A stretch of 64,000 bases of DNA from Spirometra erinaceieuropaei (GCA_902702965.1 CACRXP010000008.1:1795923-1859922); one strand, 5' to 3'; positions 1-13,896 are shown, counted from the stretch's first letter. Notes: generated by a model not told the origin, from the letters alone. Program-made: numbers and translations.

Positions 1-157
1 ACCTGTACGAGTCTGGCCTTGTCTGCGGCACAATAGTGTTGGGTCCACCGAGATGAGGTTCAGTACCCTCTCTACTTCGACCTCAGCGGCTACAATGTGG
101 CAGTCTCCCGGTAACCTTTCTTACGGCATTGGGTAGAGGCGTTTCCAACTGAATGCG
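1..157 (+). pseudogene. Merlin transposase remnant (3' end), inverted copy
   Basis: This stretch is the reverse complement of the 3' part of the Merlin transposase gene at 852-1856. On the plus strand it encodes pieces such as ESGLVCG and RDEVQYPLYFDL, which match ESGPVCG and LDEVQYRLWFDL in the intact gene, but in shifted frames and with stops. Similarity continues past the gene's stop into its 3' flank, to about position 157. The copy is cut by the window edge. It is a decayed paralogue, not a functional gene. Confidence 0.7.
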
Positions 158-850
158 GTCGTTACCTGCGGCCACATGGACTGTAGGTAGCAAGGAGACT
201 ACATGGAGGAGGTAGGGAGACTTACCTTCACAACTTCCTTCTGCGCCTTCGTCGGTTAGATTACCTATTTGGCGGTGGTTGCCTTTCCTTAATCGCCAGC
301 ATATAACGGCCACATTCACTGCAGTCTGCCATGTAGAGTTAATGGACGAAGCCCATAGACTAACCTTCACGTCTTCCATAGGCCAGCTTATCTGATCGCC
401 GTTTGTTGGCTTTGCTCAATCGCCAGCACTTCCACCACCATCCAATAACCGGCCAAATTCACCGTATGCAGGCATTAAGACTTAATGGAGGAGTTACGGA
501 GACTTACCTTAACGTCTGCCGTCTGCGGTTTCGTTGGTTAGCTTATCTAATCGTCGTAGGTTGATTCTCTTTCATCACCAGCTCTCCCATCGCCATCCGT
601 TAAACGGCCACATTCACCGTATGCAAGCATTGTGACTTAATGGAGGAAGTACGGCGACTTACCTTCATGTCTTCCGTCAGTGGCTTCGTTGATTAGCTTA
701 CCCAATCGCCGTTCGCAGGCTCTTCTCACTCGCCCGCTGTCCCATTGGCAGTGGGTAACCGCTGCATTCATTGCAGGTGGGCTTGGAGAGTAAATGGAGG
801 AAGTACAGAGACTTGCCTTCACGTCTTCCCTATCCGCCTCGGTTGATTAG
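158..850. repeat. Degenerate ~140-155 bp tandem repeat, about 5 units
   Basis: Units share a core reading like TTAATGGAGGAAGTACGGAG followed by ACTTACCTTCACGTCTTCC, seen near 201, 340, 484, 639 and 793. Spacing is about 139, 144, 155 and 154 bp. On the minus strand each unit carries a splice-donor-like GAAGGTAAGT after a frame resembling RLGKLINEATDGRHE. Several units have stops in that frame. The array lies exactly between the two oppositely oriented Merlin copies. Confidence 0.7.
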
Positions 851-851
851 C

Positions 852-1856
852 TTACCCAGGCACCGTTCGTTGGCTCTCTTCTATTGGATACGCTGCTGCC
901 CAATGTCGTAGGAAAGTCTCCCAGGAGGTTGCCATGTTGTCAGTCCTTAGGTCGAACCATAAGCGGTACTGAACCTCATCTAGGTGGGCCCACACTGCTC
1001 TGCCGCAGACAGGTCCAGACTCCTGCAGCTTCCTCTTTAACCTGCTCCAGTAGGCTTCAATGGCGTTCGTTTGCCGTCCTGTTGTGGGATTCACGAAGCC
1101 TCTACGGTGGTTGACCGTGTAGTGTGTATAACCTTCCGACGGCAATCGGGTGTAACCCTTCCACTCATCCGTTACGATAACACTACCAGCAGCCACCCAC
1201 TTCCTTATGACGGGCCTTAGGGCCTCCCAACTGCGGTTGTTAATCTGCTCAAACAGGGCTTTCCGCCTGCGTGTATCGTACATACCTACGACCCACAACT
1301 GCCGCCGCGGCCGTCCTCTGTTATACTTGCGGCGACTTATGAGCGTCTCGTCTACCTGTACTTCCACGCCGGGTCCCCCAATTTGGGTTACGGCGGATAG
1401 AAGTGCGTGTGAGCAGGCCCCCCGGCAAATGCCGTACCATTCCATGGCCGTATTTCTACTGACACCTACACTTGCCGCACACCGCTTGGCACGCACACCT
1501 TCGACAAACTTGTAGCATATACGCATCAGTGTCTGCAGGCTGAGCTTACTACCAACAAACATTGACCCCGTCCGCAGGCACCTCTTCCGTCTACAGTGTC
1601 CACAACGGAATGCATAACCGTCCGTATGCTGCCGCAATACTTGCATCTGCACAGTGCGCCGACATCGGCAGGCTAGGGTCGTGGCCAGCAACCTCCACCG
1701 CTGCAGGTACTGAACGACACCTGCTGACTGAAGGACAGCTTGTATTTCGTCCTCGGCCGTCGGTGTAATCAGCTGAGGACCGCGCCTACGTCCGCCTGCA
1801 TTCGGTGACGACCTAGGTATAAAACAGTAGGAGTTTACGATACTGCTGATGTTCAC
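852..1856 (-). CDS. Merlin (IS1016/ISXO2-like) DNA transposon transposase
   Basis: The open frame of 334 codons encodes a DDE transposase that would excise and insert a Merlin element. A zinc-ribbon-like segment (C63, C65, C85, C88, with FRCGHCRRKRCLRTGSMF) is followed by a helix-turn-helix-like stretch (CAASVGVSRNTAMEWY, about 126-141). The catalytic triad is D169 (VQVDET), D230 (VTDEWKGY) and E267 (NAIEAYWSRLKR), with the family signature FVNPTTGRQTNAIEAYW. The frame opens with GTG just after a stop, and the first in-frame ATG is only at residue 71, so an upstream exon is probably missing; a TATACCTAG acceptor-like site lies near codon 15. Catalytic residues are all present and no stop interrupts the frame, so it may be recent. 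Terminal inverted repeats were not found. Merlin elements are known from schistosomes. Confidence 0.88.
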   Translation of the reverse strand: MNISSIVNSYCFIPRSSPNAGGRRRGPQLITPTAEDEIQAVLQSAGVVQYLQRWRLLATTLACRCRRTVQMQVLRQHTDGYAFRCGHCRRKRCLRTGSMFVGSKLSLQTLMRICYKFVEGVRAKRCAASVGVSRNTAMEWYGICRGACSHALLSAVTQIGGPGVEVQVDETLISRRKYNRGRPRRQLWVVGMYDTRRRKALFEQINNRSWEALRPVIRKWVAAGSVIVTDEWKGYTRLPSEGYTHYTVNHRRGFVNPTTGRQTNAIEAYWSRLKRKLQESGPVCGRAVWAHLDEVQYRLWFDLRTDNMATSWETFLRHWAAAYPIEESQRTVPG

Positions 1857-2769
1857 TTACACATTCCTCCTACCCATCTCTTTTTTCTGTTATGTGTGCC
1901 TACACATATCACAGTACGCCGAGGAATGAGGTTGAGTTGCATTACCGGTTGCTTATAGATATTAGACTACCATGCGGTCCGCGCTAACAACTCGCACATA
2001 CCGAAACTGTCTCTCCATTTTTCTCATTCAACTTAAACCTACCCGGCAGTATGCTATGCGGTTAAATTTAACCAGAAAGGGGTTACGTAGTTCTACAAAC
2101 TGCTCCCACCACGGATACTTATAAATCTCATAAAACATCGAACATCCACACGGCGTCCGCCACCTTCGGGAGTTCACTAGGTTGTTCCAGGCTGCTGCGG
2201 TGGCGTTGGAGTACGTCCAGGTATCCTAACCAGCTTTCGCTTTATGCGTATTAACCGGCGCATGGGTTGGGGATCACCGATATACCAAATAGGGAGGGGG
2301 TTATTAAGGGTCCGGGAAGTGATGCAATTGCCATAAGCATGTCATGCAAATACTCTTACCCAACCGCAGTACACTGCTGACCGCCCGCATCGCCTGTACG
2401 CATCGTATGCATCGTGCCTATCAAACGCACACCACTTTCAAATGCGCCGCCAATGATCCCATTGGTTAGCCGCTTGGCGGTTCAGGTTTCCTCGCCCCGG
2501 CGGCCAATCACATCACGTCCCCAGCCAGCCCTCATTTGATTGGTCGTTGCCTACGGTTTTCCCTATTTGCGCGCCATCCTCCCCCTATTTTTGACTTCAT
2601 TAAAACAAATATTTATTTTTCTGCGATTTTCAACATTTTTTGGCTTCTACTTGCAAATTTGGTGCCCTTTGCCGTTTGCCCCGCCCGTTCTTCCCCTCAA
2701 AACCGCCATCCCGTTGTACCCGACCCACCTAGAGAGGATTTCTCACTGTGGCTGACTGTTGGGCTTCTG
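1857..2769. other. Non-coding spacer between Merlin and the satellite
   Basis: I see no convincing gene. The only open frames (near 2536-2787) are short, in two overlapping plus-strand frames and resemble nothing known. CCAAT/ATTGG motifs recur between about 2455 and 2545. The 5' end of the Merlin element must lie in the left part, but its inverted repeat is not recognisable by eye. Confidence 0.5.
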
Positions 2770-2899
2770 CCGAAATTTCGACCATGACGTATTATAGTCA
2801 TGTCCCGGAGATTTAACTCCATGTCCTGCAATGAGTCATTTCTGAAATTATTCGCTTGATTATTCTCTGGAGTTTATATACCAGAAACAGCTAGGGAAG

Positions 2900-2987
2900 G
2901 CTGGAGTTCCCACTGAGGAGCCGTGCCCCTCGCAGCTGTGACAAATGTCGGCAGAAAATCGGCGAAACACGGGTCTGGGCTTTTAGC
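2900..2987 (+). ncRNA. Hammerhead ribozyme motif, satellite monomer 1
   Basis: Type I layout. Outer stem I is GCT (2900-2902) with AGC (2985-2987) and inner stem I is CCCA (2909-2912) with TGGG (2976-2979), leaving an internal loop. The core box CTGAGGA is at 2913-2919. Stem II pairs GCCG (2920-2923) with CGGC (2960-2963). GAAA is at 2964-2967, then a short stem III ACACGGGT with one mismatch, and cleavage is predicted after C2975 (GTC triplet). Assigned by eye; activity untested. Confidence 0.7.
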
Positions 2988-3260
2988 AAGTATCTACGTC
3001 GGGAGTACGGTATAATACCTTTACTATATGGATTTCATACTACTCGTAGCACTACTTGTTTGTAGAATGGGCATTACGTGGTTATTCCACAGTAGTTGAT
3101 TGTCTTCGACTGGGATGTTCATTGAAATTTCGACTATGACGACATAAATACATGTCCCGTATATTTAAATCGATGTCATGCACTGAGTCATTTATGAAAA
3201 TATTCGCTTGAATATTCCCTGCAGTTCATATACCACAATCCGCTAGAGAAGGCTGGGGTT

Positions 3261-3331
3261 CCCACTGAGGAGCCGTGCCCCTCGCAGCTGTGGCAGATAT
3301 CGGCAGAAAATCGGCGAAACACGTGTCTGGG
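3261..3331 (+). ncRNA. Hammerhead ribozyme motif, satellite monomer 2
   Basis: Stem I is CCCA 3261-3264 with TGGG 3328-3331. The core is CTGAGGA 3265-3271. Stem II is GCCG 3272-3275 with CGGC 3312-3315. GAAA is at 3316-3319. Stem III is the perfect palindrome ACACGTGT (3319-3326). Predicted cleavage is after C3327. The outer GCT/AGC pair seen in monomer 1 is lost here. Confidence 0.72.
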
Positions 3332-6300
3332 CTTTTGGGTACAATCTACGTCTGGAGTACGGTATAATACCTTTACTATATGGATTTCATACTACTCGTA
3401 GTACTACTTGTTTGTAGAATGGGTATTACGTGGTTATTCCACAGTAGTTGATTGACATCGACTCGAATGTTCATTGAAGTTTCGGTTCTGACCCATACAA
3501 GTCATGTCCGAGAGATTTAACTCCAAGTCCTGCACTGAGTCATTTCTGAAATTATTCGCTTGATTATTCTCTGCAGTTCAAATACCAGAAACAGCTAGCG
3601 AACGCTGGGGGTCACACTGAAGAGCAGAACCCCTCGCAGCTGTGTCACGCAGCGGCAGAATATCGGCGAAACACGTGTCTGGGCTTTTAGCAGGTGTCGG
3701 CGTCGGAAGTACGGCATAATACATTTACTATATGGATTTCATACTACTCGTAGTACTACTTGTTTGTAGAATGTTCATTACGTATTTATTGCACAGTAGT
3801 TAATTGACTTCGACACGAATGTTCATTGAAATTTGGACTATGACGACATTAACTGATGTCCGGGAGATTTAACTCCAAGTCCTGCACTGAGTCATTTCCG
3901 AAATTATTCGCTTGATTATTCTTTGCAGTTCAAATACCAGAAACAGCTAGAGAACGCTGGGGGTCACACTGAAGAGCATAACCCCTTGCAGCTGTGACAC
4001 GCAGCGGCAGAATATCGGCGAAACTCGTGTCTGGGCTTTTAGCAAGTATCTACGTCGGGAGTACGGTATAATAACTTTAGTATATGGATTTCATACTACT
4101 CGTAGTACTACTTGTTTGTAGAACGGGCATTACGTTTTTATTCCACAGTAGTTGATTATCATCGAGTCGAATGTTCATTGAAATTTCGACTATGACGACT
4201 TAAAGTCATGTCCGGGAGATTTATCTCCAAGTCCTGCACTGAGTTATTTCTGAACTTATTCGCTTGATTATTCTCTGGAGTTCATAAACCAGAAACCTCT
4301 AGAGAAGGCTGGGGTTCCCACTGAAGGGCCGTGCCCCTCGCAGCTGTGACAAATATCGGCAGAATATCGGCGAAACACGTGTCTGGGCTTTTAGCAAGTA
4401 TCTACTTCGGGAGTACGGTATAATACCTTTACTATATGGATTTCATACCACTCGTAGTATTACTTGTTTGTAGAATGGGCATTACGTGGTTATTCCACAG
4501 TAGTTGATTGTCTACGACTCGAATGTTCATTGAAATTTCGACTGTGACGACAAAAAGTCATGTCCCGTAGATTTAACTCGAAGTCCTGCACTGAGTAATT
4601 TCTGAAATTATTCGCTTGATTATTCTCTGGAGTTCATATACCAGAAACCGCTAGAGAAGGCTGGGGTTCCCACTGAAGAGCCGTGCCTCTCGCAGGTGTG
4701 ACATATATCGGCAGAAAATCGGCGAAACACGTGTCTGGTCTTTTAGGAAGTATCTACGTCGGGAGTACGGTATAATACCTTTACTATATGGATTTCATAC
4801 TACTCGTAGTACTACTTGTTTGTAGAGTGGGCATTACGTGGTTATTCCACAGTAGTTGATTGTCTTCGACTCTTTCGTTCATTGAAATTTCGACCATGAC
4901 GTATTATAGTCATGTCCCGGAGATTTAACTCCAAGACCTACAATGAGTCATTTCTGAAATTATTCGCTTGATTATTCTCTGGAGTTTATATACCAGAAAG
5001 AGCTAGGGAAGGCTGGAGTTCCCACTGAGGAGCCGTGCCCCTCGCAGCTGTGACAAATATCGGCAGAAGATCGGGGAAACACGTGTCTGGGCTTTTAGCA
5101 AGTATCTACGTCGGGAGTACGGTATAATACCTTTACTATATGGATTACATACTACTCGTAGCACTACTTGTTTGTAGAATGGGCATTACGTGGTTATTCC
5201 ACAGTAGTTGATTGTCTTCGACTGGGATGTTCATTGAAATTTCGACTATGACGACATAAATACATGTCCCGTATATTTAAATCGATGTCATGCACTGAGT
5301 CATTTTTGAAAATATTCGCTTGAATATTCCCTGCAGTTCATATACCACAATCCGCTAGAGAAGGCTGGGGTTCCCACTGAGGAGCCGTGCCCCTCGCAGC
5401 TGTGACAAATATCCTCAGAAAATCGGCGAAACACGTGCCTGGGCTTTTGGGAACAATCTGCGTCTGGAGTACGGTATAATAACTTTACTATATGGATTTC
5501 ATACTACTCGTAGCACTACTTGTTTGTAGAATGGGCATTACGTGGTTATTCCACAGTAGTTGATTTTCTTCGACTCGAATGTTCATTGAAATTTCGACTA
5601 TGATGACAAAAAGTCATGTCCCGCAGATTTATACTCCAAGTCCTGCACTGAGTCATTTCTGAAATTATTCGCTTGATTATTCTCTGCAGTTCATATACCA
5701 GAAACCGCTAGAGAAGTCTGGTGTTCCGACTGAAGAGCCGAACCCCTCGCAGCTGTGACACACAGCGGCAGAATATCGGCGAAACACGTGTCTGGGCTCT
5801 TAGCAAGTATGTACGTCGGGAGTACGGTATAATACCTTTACTATATGGATTTCATACTACTCGTAGCACTACATGTTTGTAGATTGGGCATTGCGTGGTT
5901 ATTCCACAGTAGTTGATTGTCTTCGACTCGAATGTTCATTGAAATTTGGACTATGACGACAAAAAGTCATGTCCCGGAGATTTAACTCCAAGTCCTGCAC
6001 TGAGTCATTTCTGAAATTAATCGCTTGATTATTCTCTGGAGTTCATATACCAGAAACCGCAGGAGAAGGCGGGGGGTCCCACGGAATAGCCGAGCCCCTT
6101 ATAGCTGTGACACACAGGGGCAGAATATCGGCGAAACACGTGTCTGGGCTTTTAGCAAGTATCTACGTCGGGAGTACGGTATAATACCTTTAGTATATGG
6201 ATTTCATACCACTCGTAGTACTACTTGTTTGTAGAATGGGCATTACGTGGTTATTCCACAGTAGTTGATTTTCTTCGACTCGAATCTTCATTGAAATTTC

Positions 6301-9300
6301 GGTTCTGACCCGTAAATGTCATGTCCCGGCGATTTAACTCCAAGTCCTGCACTGAGTCATTACTGAAAATATTCGCTTGATTATTCCCTGCAGTTCAAAT
6401 ACCAGAAACTGCTAGAGAACGCTGGGGGTCACACTGAAGAGCAGAACCCCTCGCAGCTGTGTCACACAGCGGCAGAATATCGGCGAAACACGTGTCTGGG
6501 CTTTTAGCATCTATCTACGTCGGGAGTACGGTATAATACCTTTACTATATGGATTTCGTACTACTCGTAGTACTACTTGTTTTTAGAATGGGCATTACGT
6601 GGTTATTCCACAGTAGTTGATTGTCATCGTCTCGAATGTTTATCGAAATTTCGACTATGACGACTTAAAGTCATGTCCCGGAGATTTAACTCCAAGTCCT
6701 GCACTGAGTCATTTCTGAAAGTATTCGCTTGATTATTCTCTGGAGTTCGTATACCAGAAACCGCTAGAGAAGGCTGGGGTTCCCACTGAAGCGCCGTGCC
6801 CATCGCAGCTGTGACACATATCGGCAGAAATTCGGCGAAACATTTGTCTGGGCTTTTAGCAAGTATCTACGTCGGGAGTACGGTATAATACCTTTAGTAT
6901 ATGGATTTCATACCACTCGTAGTACTACTTGTTCGTAGAATGGGCATTACGTGGTTATTCCACAGTAGTTGATTGTCTACGACTCGAATGTTCATTGAAA
7001 TTTCGACTATGACGACAAAAAGTCATGTCCCGGAGATTTAACTCCAAGTCGTGCACTGAGTATTTTCTGAAATTATTCGCTTGATTATTCTCTGGAGTTC
7101 ATATACCAGAAACCGCTAGAGAAGGCTGGGGTTCCCACTGAAGAGGCGTGCCCCTCGCAGCTGTGACACATATCGGCAGAAAATCGGCGAAACACGTGTC
7201 TGGGCTTTTAGCAAGTATCTACGTCGGGAGTACCGTATAATACCTTTAATATATGGATTTCATACTACTCGTAATACTACTTGTTTGTAGAGTGGGCATT
7301 ACGTGGTTATTCCACAGTAGTTGATTGTCTTCGACTGCTTCGTTCATTGAAATTTCGACCATGACGTATTATAGTCATGTCCCGGAGATTTAACTCCAAG
7401 TCCTGCAATGAGTCATTTCTGAAATTATTCGCTTGATTATTCTCTGGAGTTTATATACCAGAAACAGCTAGGGAAGGCTGGAGTTCCTATTGAGGAGTAG
7501 TGCCCCTCGCAGCTGTGAAAAATATCGGCAGAAAATCGGCGAAACACGGGTCTGGGCTTTTAGCAAGTATCTACGTCGGGAGTACGGTATAATACCTTTA
7601 CTATATGGATTTCATACTACTCGTAGTACTACTTGGTTGTAGAATGGGCATTACGTGGTTATTTCACAGTAGCTGATTGACACCGACTCGAATGTTCATT
7701 GAAATTTGGACTATGACGACAAAAAGTCATGTCCCGGAGATTTAACTCCAAGTCCTGCAGTGAGTCATTTCTGAAATTATTCGCTTGATTATTCTCTAGA
7801 GTTCATATACCAGAAACCGCAAGAGAAGGCTGGGGGTCCCACAGAAGAGCCGAGCACCTTGCAGCTGTGACACACAGGGGCAGAATATCGACGAAACACG
7901 TGTCTGGGCTTTTAGCAAGTATGTACGTCGGGAGTACGGTATAATACCTTTACTATATGGATTTCATACTACTCGTAGCACTACTTGTTTGTAGAATGGG
8001 CATTACGTGGTTATTCCACAGTAGTTGATTTTCTTCGACTCGGATGTTCATTGAAATTTCGACTCTGACGACATAAATACATTTCCCGTATATTTAAATC
8101 CAAGTCATGCACTGAGTCATTTCTGAAAATATTCGCTTGAATATTCCCTGCAGTTCATATACCACAATCCGCTAGAGAAGGCTGGGGGTCCCACTGAAGA
8201 GCCAGAGGCCTCGCAGCTGTGTCACACAGCGGTAGAATATCGGCGAAACACGTGTCTGGGCATTTAGGAAGTATCTACGTCGGGAGTACGGTATAATACC
8301 TTTACTATATGGATTTCATAATTCTCGTAGTACTACTTGTTTGTAGAATGGGCATTACGTGGTTATTCCACAGTAGTTGACTGTCTTCGACTCGAATCTT
8401 CATGGAAATTTCGGTTCTGACCAGTAAATGTCATGTCCCGGCTATTTAACTCCAAGTCCTGCACTGAGTCATTTCTGAAAATATTCGCTTGATTATTCTC
8501 TGCAGTTCAAATACCAGAAACAGCTAGAGAACGCTGGGGGTCACACTGAAGCGCAGAACCCCTCGCTGCTGTGTCACAAAGCGGCAGAATATCGGCGAAA
8601 CACGTGTCTGGGCTTTTAGCAAGTATGAACGTCGGGAGTACGGTATAATACCTTTACTATATGGATTTCATACTACTCGTAGTACTACTTGTTTGTAGAA
8701 TGGGCATTACGTGGTTATTCCACAGTAGTTGATTGTCTTCGTCTCGAATGTTTATCGAAATTTCGACTATGACGACTTAAAGTCATGTCCCGGAGATTTA
8801 ACTCCAAGTCCTGCACTGAGTAATTTATGAACTTATTCGCTTGATTATTCTCTGGAGTTTATATACCAGAAACAGCTAGGGAAGGCTGGAGTTCCCACTG
8901 AGTTGCCGTGCCCCTCGCAGCTGTGACAAATATCGGCAGAAAATCGGCGAAACACGGGTCTGGGCTTTTAGCAAGTATCTACGTCGGGAGTACGGTATAA
9001 TACCTTTACTATATGGATTTCATACTACTCGTAGTACTACTTGTTTGTAGAATGGGCATTACGTGGTTATTCCAAGTAGCTGATTGACTTCGACTCGAAT
9101 GTTCATTGAAATTTCGACTATGATGACAAAAAGTCATGTCCCGGAGATTTAACTCCAAGTCCTGCACTGAGTCATCTCTGAAATTATTCGCTTGATTCTT
9201 CTCTGGAGTTCATATACCACAAACCGCAAGAGAAGGCTGGGGGTCCCACAGAAGAGCCGAGCCCCTTGCAGCTGTGACACAAAGGGACAGAATATCTTCG

Positions 9301-12300
9301 AAACACGTGTCTGGGCTTTTAGCAAGTATGTACGTCAGGAGTACGGTATAATACCTTTACTATATGGATTTCATACTACTCGTAGCACTACTTGTTTGTA
9401 GAATGGGCATTACGTTTTTATTCCACAGTAGTTGATTGTCTTCGACTCCAATGTTCATTGAAATTTGGACTATGACGACAAAAAGTCATGTCCCGGATAT
9501 TTAACTCCAAGTCCTGCACTGAGTCATTTCTGAAATTATTCGCTTGATTATTCTTCTCAGTTCATATACCAGAAACCGCTAGAGAAGGCTGGGGTTCCCA
9601 CTGAAGAGGCGTGCCCCTCGCAGCTGTGACACATATCGGCAGAAAATCGGCAAACACGTGCCTGGGCTTTTAGCAAGTATGTACGTCGGGAGTTCCGTAT
9701 AATACATTTACTATATGGATTTCATACTACTCGTAGCACTACTTGTTTGTAGAATGGGCATTACGTATTTATTCCACAGTAGTTGATTGTCTTTGACTCG
9801 AATGTTCATTGAAATTTGGACTATGACGACAAAAAGTCATGTCCCGGAGATTAAACTCGAAGTCCTGCACTGAGTCATTTCTGAAATTATTCGCTTGATT
9901 ATTCTCTGGAGTTCATATACCAGAAACCGCAAGAGAAGGCTGGGGGTCACACAGAAGAGCCGAGCCCCTTGCAGCTGTGACACAGAGGGACAGAATATCG
10001 GCGAAACACGTGTCTGGGCTTTTAGCAAGTTTGAACGTCGGGAGTACGGTATAATACCTTTTCTATATGGATTTCATACTACTCGTATCACTACTTGTTT
10101 GTAGAATGGGTATTACGTGGTTATTCCACAGTAGTTGATTTTCTTCGACTCGGATGTTCATTGAAATTTCGACTCTGACGACATAAATACATTTCCCGTA
10201 TATTTAAATCCAAGTCATGCACTGAGTCATTTCTGAAAATATTCGCTTGAATATTCCCTGCAGTTCATATACCACAATCCGCTAGAGAAGGCTGGGGGTC
10301 CCACTGAAAAGCCGAAGCCCTCGCAGCTGTGTCACAAGGCAGTAGAATATCGGCGAAACCCGTGTCTGTGCTTTTAGGAAGTATCTACGTCGGGAGTACG
10401 GTATAATACCTTTACTATATGGATTTCATACTACTCGTAGCACTACTTGTTTGTAGAATGGGCATTACGTGGTTATTCCACAGTAGTTGATTGTCTTCGA
10501 CTCGAATGTTCATTGAAATTTCGGTTCTGTCCCGTAAACGTCATGTCCTGGCGATTTAAATCCAAGTCCTGCACTCAGTCATTTATGAAAATATTCGCTT
10601 GATTATTCTCTGCAGTTCAAATGCCAGAAACAGCTAGAGAACGCTGGGGGTCAAACTGAAGAGCAGAACACCTCGCAGCTGTGTCACACAGCGGCAGAAT
10701 ATCGGCGAAACACGTGTCTGGGCTTTTAGCAAGTATCTACGTCGGGAGTACGGTATAATACCTTTACTATATGGATTTCATACTACTCGTAGTACTACTT
10801 GTTTGTAGAATGGGCATTACGTGGTTATTCCACAGTAGTTGATTGTCTTCGACTCGAATGTTCATTGAAATTTGGACTATGATGACAAAAAGTCATGTCC
10901 CGGAGATTTAACTCCAAGTCCTGCACTGAGTCATTTATGAAAATATTCGCTTGATTATTCTCTGCAGTTCATATACCAGAAACCGCTAGAGAAGTCTGGG
11001 GTTCCGACTGAAGAGACGAACCCCTCGCAGCTGTGACACACAGCGGCAGAATATCGGCGAAACACGTGTCTGGGCTTTTAGCAAGTATGTACGTCGGGAG
11101 TACGGTATAATAAATTTACTATATGGATTTCATACTACTCGTAGCACTACTTGTTTGTAGAATGGGCATTACGTTTTTATTCCACAGTAGTTGATTGTCT
11201 ATGACTCGAATGTTCATTGAAGTTTGGACTATGACGATAAAAAGTCATGTCCCGGAGATTTAACTCCAAGTCCTGCACTGAGTCATTTCTGAAATTATTT
11301 GCTTGATTATTCTCTGCAGTTCAAATACGAGACACAGCTAGAGAACGCTGGGGGTCACACTGAAGAGCAGAACCCCTCGCAGCCGTGTCACATATCGGCA
11401 GAAAATCGGCGAAACACGTGTCTGGGCTTTTAGCAAGTATCTACGTCGGGAGTACTGTATAATACCTTTACTATATGGATTTCATACTACTCGTAGCACT
11501 ACTTGTTTGTAGAATGGGCATTACGTGGTTACTCCACAGTAGTTGATTGTCTTCGACTCGAATGATCATTTAAATTTCCGTTCTGACCCGTAAAAGTCAT
11601 GTTCCGGAGATTTAAATCCAAGTGCTGCACTGAGACATTTCTGAAATTATTCGCTTGATTCTTCTCTGCAGTTCAAATAACAGAAAAAGCTAGAGAACGC
11701 TGGGGGTCACACCGAAGAGCCGAAGCCCTCGCAGCTGTGTGACAATTCGGCAGCATATCATCGAAACACGTGTCTGGGCTCTTAGGAAGTATCTACGTCG
11801 GGAGTACGGTATAATACCTTTACTATATGGATTTCATACTACTCGTAGTACTACTTGTTTGTAGAATGGGCATTACGTGGTTATTTCACAGTAGGTGATT
11901 GTCTTCGACTCGAATGTTCATTGAAATTTCGACTATGACGACAGAAAGTCATGTCCCGGAGATTTAACTCCAAGTCATGCACTGAGTCATTTCTGAAAAT
12001 ATTCGCTTGAATATTCCCTGCAGTTCATATACCACAATCCGCTAGAGAATGCTGGGGGTCCCACTGAAGAGCCGAAGCCCTCGGAGCTCTGTAACACAGC
12101 GGTAGAATATCGGCGATACACGTGCCTGCTCTTTTAGCAAGTATCTACGTCGGGAGTACGGTTTAATACCTTTTCTATATAGATTTCATACTACTCGTAG
12201 TACAACTTTTTGTAGAATGGGCATTACGTGGTTATTCCAAGTAGCTGATTGACTTCGACTCGAATGTTCATTGAAATTTCGACTATGACGACGAAAAGTC

Positions 12301-13808
12301 ATGTCACGGATATTAAACTCCAAGTCCTGCACTGAGTCATTTCTGAAATTATTCGCTTGATTATTCTCTGCAGTTCAAATTCCAGAAACAGCTAGGGAAG
12401 TCTGGGGGTCACGCTGAAGAGCAGAACCCCTCGCAGCTGTGTCACACAGCGGCAGAATATCGGCGAAACTCGTGTCTGGGCTTTAAGCAAGTATCTACGT
12501 ATGGAGTACGATATAATACCTTTACAATATGGATTTCATACTACTCGTAGTACTACTTGTTTGTAGAATGGGCATTACGTGGTTATTCCACAGTAGTTGA
12601 TTGTCTTCGACTCGAATGTTCAATGAAATTTCGGTTCTGACCCGGAAAATTCATGTCTCTGTTATTTAACTCCACGTCCTGCTCTGAGTCATTTCTGAAA
12701 TTATTCGCTTGATCATTCTCTGCAGTTCATATACCAGAAGGCGCTTGAGAAGGCTTGGGGAACCACTGAATAATCGATCACCAAGCAGCTGTCTGACACT
12801 TCGGCAGAATATCGGCGAAACACGTGTTTGGGCTATTAGCAAGTATCTACGTCTGGAGTACGGTAAAATACCGTTACTATATGGATTACATACTACTCGT
12901 AGTACTACTTGTTTTTAGAATGGGCATTACGTGGTTATTCCACAGTAATTGACTGTCTTCGACTGGAATGTTCATTGAAAGTTCGACTAAGACGACCAAA
13001 AGTCATGTCCCGCAGATTTAACTCCAAGTCCTGCACTGAGTCATTTCTGAAATTATTCGCTTGATTTTTCTCTGCGGTTCAAATACCAGAAACCGCTAGA
13101 AATGGTTGGGGATCAAACTGAAGAGTCGAACAGGTCTCAGCTGTGACACATATCGGCAGAATATCGGCGAAACACGTGTTTGGGCTTTTAGCAAGTATCT
13201 ACGTCGGGAGTGCGTTATTATACCTTTACTATATGGATTTCATACTTCTCGTTGTACTACTTGTTTGTAGAATGGGCATTACGTGGTTATTCCACAGTAG
13301 TTGATTGTCTTCGACTGGAATGTTCATTGAAATTTCGACTAAGACGACCAAAAGTCATGTCCCGCAGATTTAACTCCAAGTCCTGCACTGAGTCATTTCT
13401 GAAATTAATCGCTTGATTATTCTCTGCGGTTCATATACCAGAAACCGCTAGAAATGGTTGGGGATCAAACTGAAGAGTCGAAGAGGTCTCAGCTGTGACA
13501 CATATCGGCAGAATATCGGCGAAACACGTGTCTGGGCTTTTAGCAAGTATCTACGTCGGTAGTACTGTATAATACCTTTACTATATGGATTTCATACTAC
13601 TCGTAGTACTACTTGTTTGTAGAATGGGCATTACGTGGTTATTCCACAGTAGTTGATTGTCTTCAACTCGAATGTTCATTGAAATTTCGGTTCTGACCCA
13701 CAAAAGTCATGTCCCGGAGATTAAACTCCAGGTCCTGCACTGAGTCATTTCTGAAATTATTCGCTTGATTATTCTCTGGAGTTCATATACCAGAAACCGC
13801 CAAAGAAG

Positions 13809-13896
13809 GCTGGGGGTCACACTGAAGAGCCGAACCCCACGCGGCTGTGTCACATTTCGGCAGAAAATCGGCGAAACACGTGTCTGGGCTTTCAGC
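13809..13896 (+). ncRNA. Hammerhead ribozyme motif, satellite monomer near 13.8 kb
   Basis: Outer stem I GCT (13809-13811) pairs with AGC (13894-13896). Inner stem I CACA (13818-13821) with TGGG (13885-13888) has one mismatch. CTGAAGA is at 13822-13828. Stem II is GCCGA (13829-13833) with TCGGC (13868-13872). GAAA 13873-13876 and the palindromic stem III ACACGTGT end at T13883, with predicted cleavage after C13884. Confidence 0.68.
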
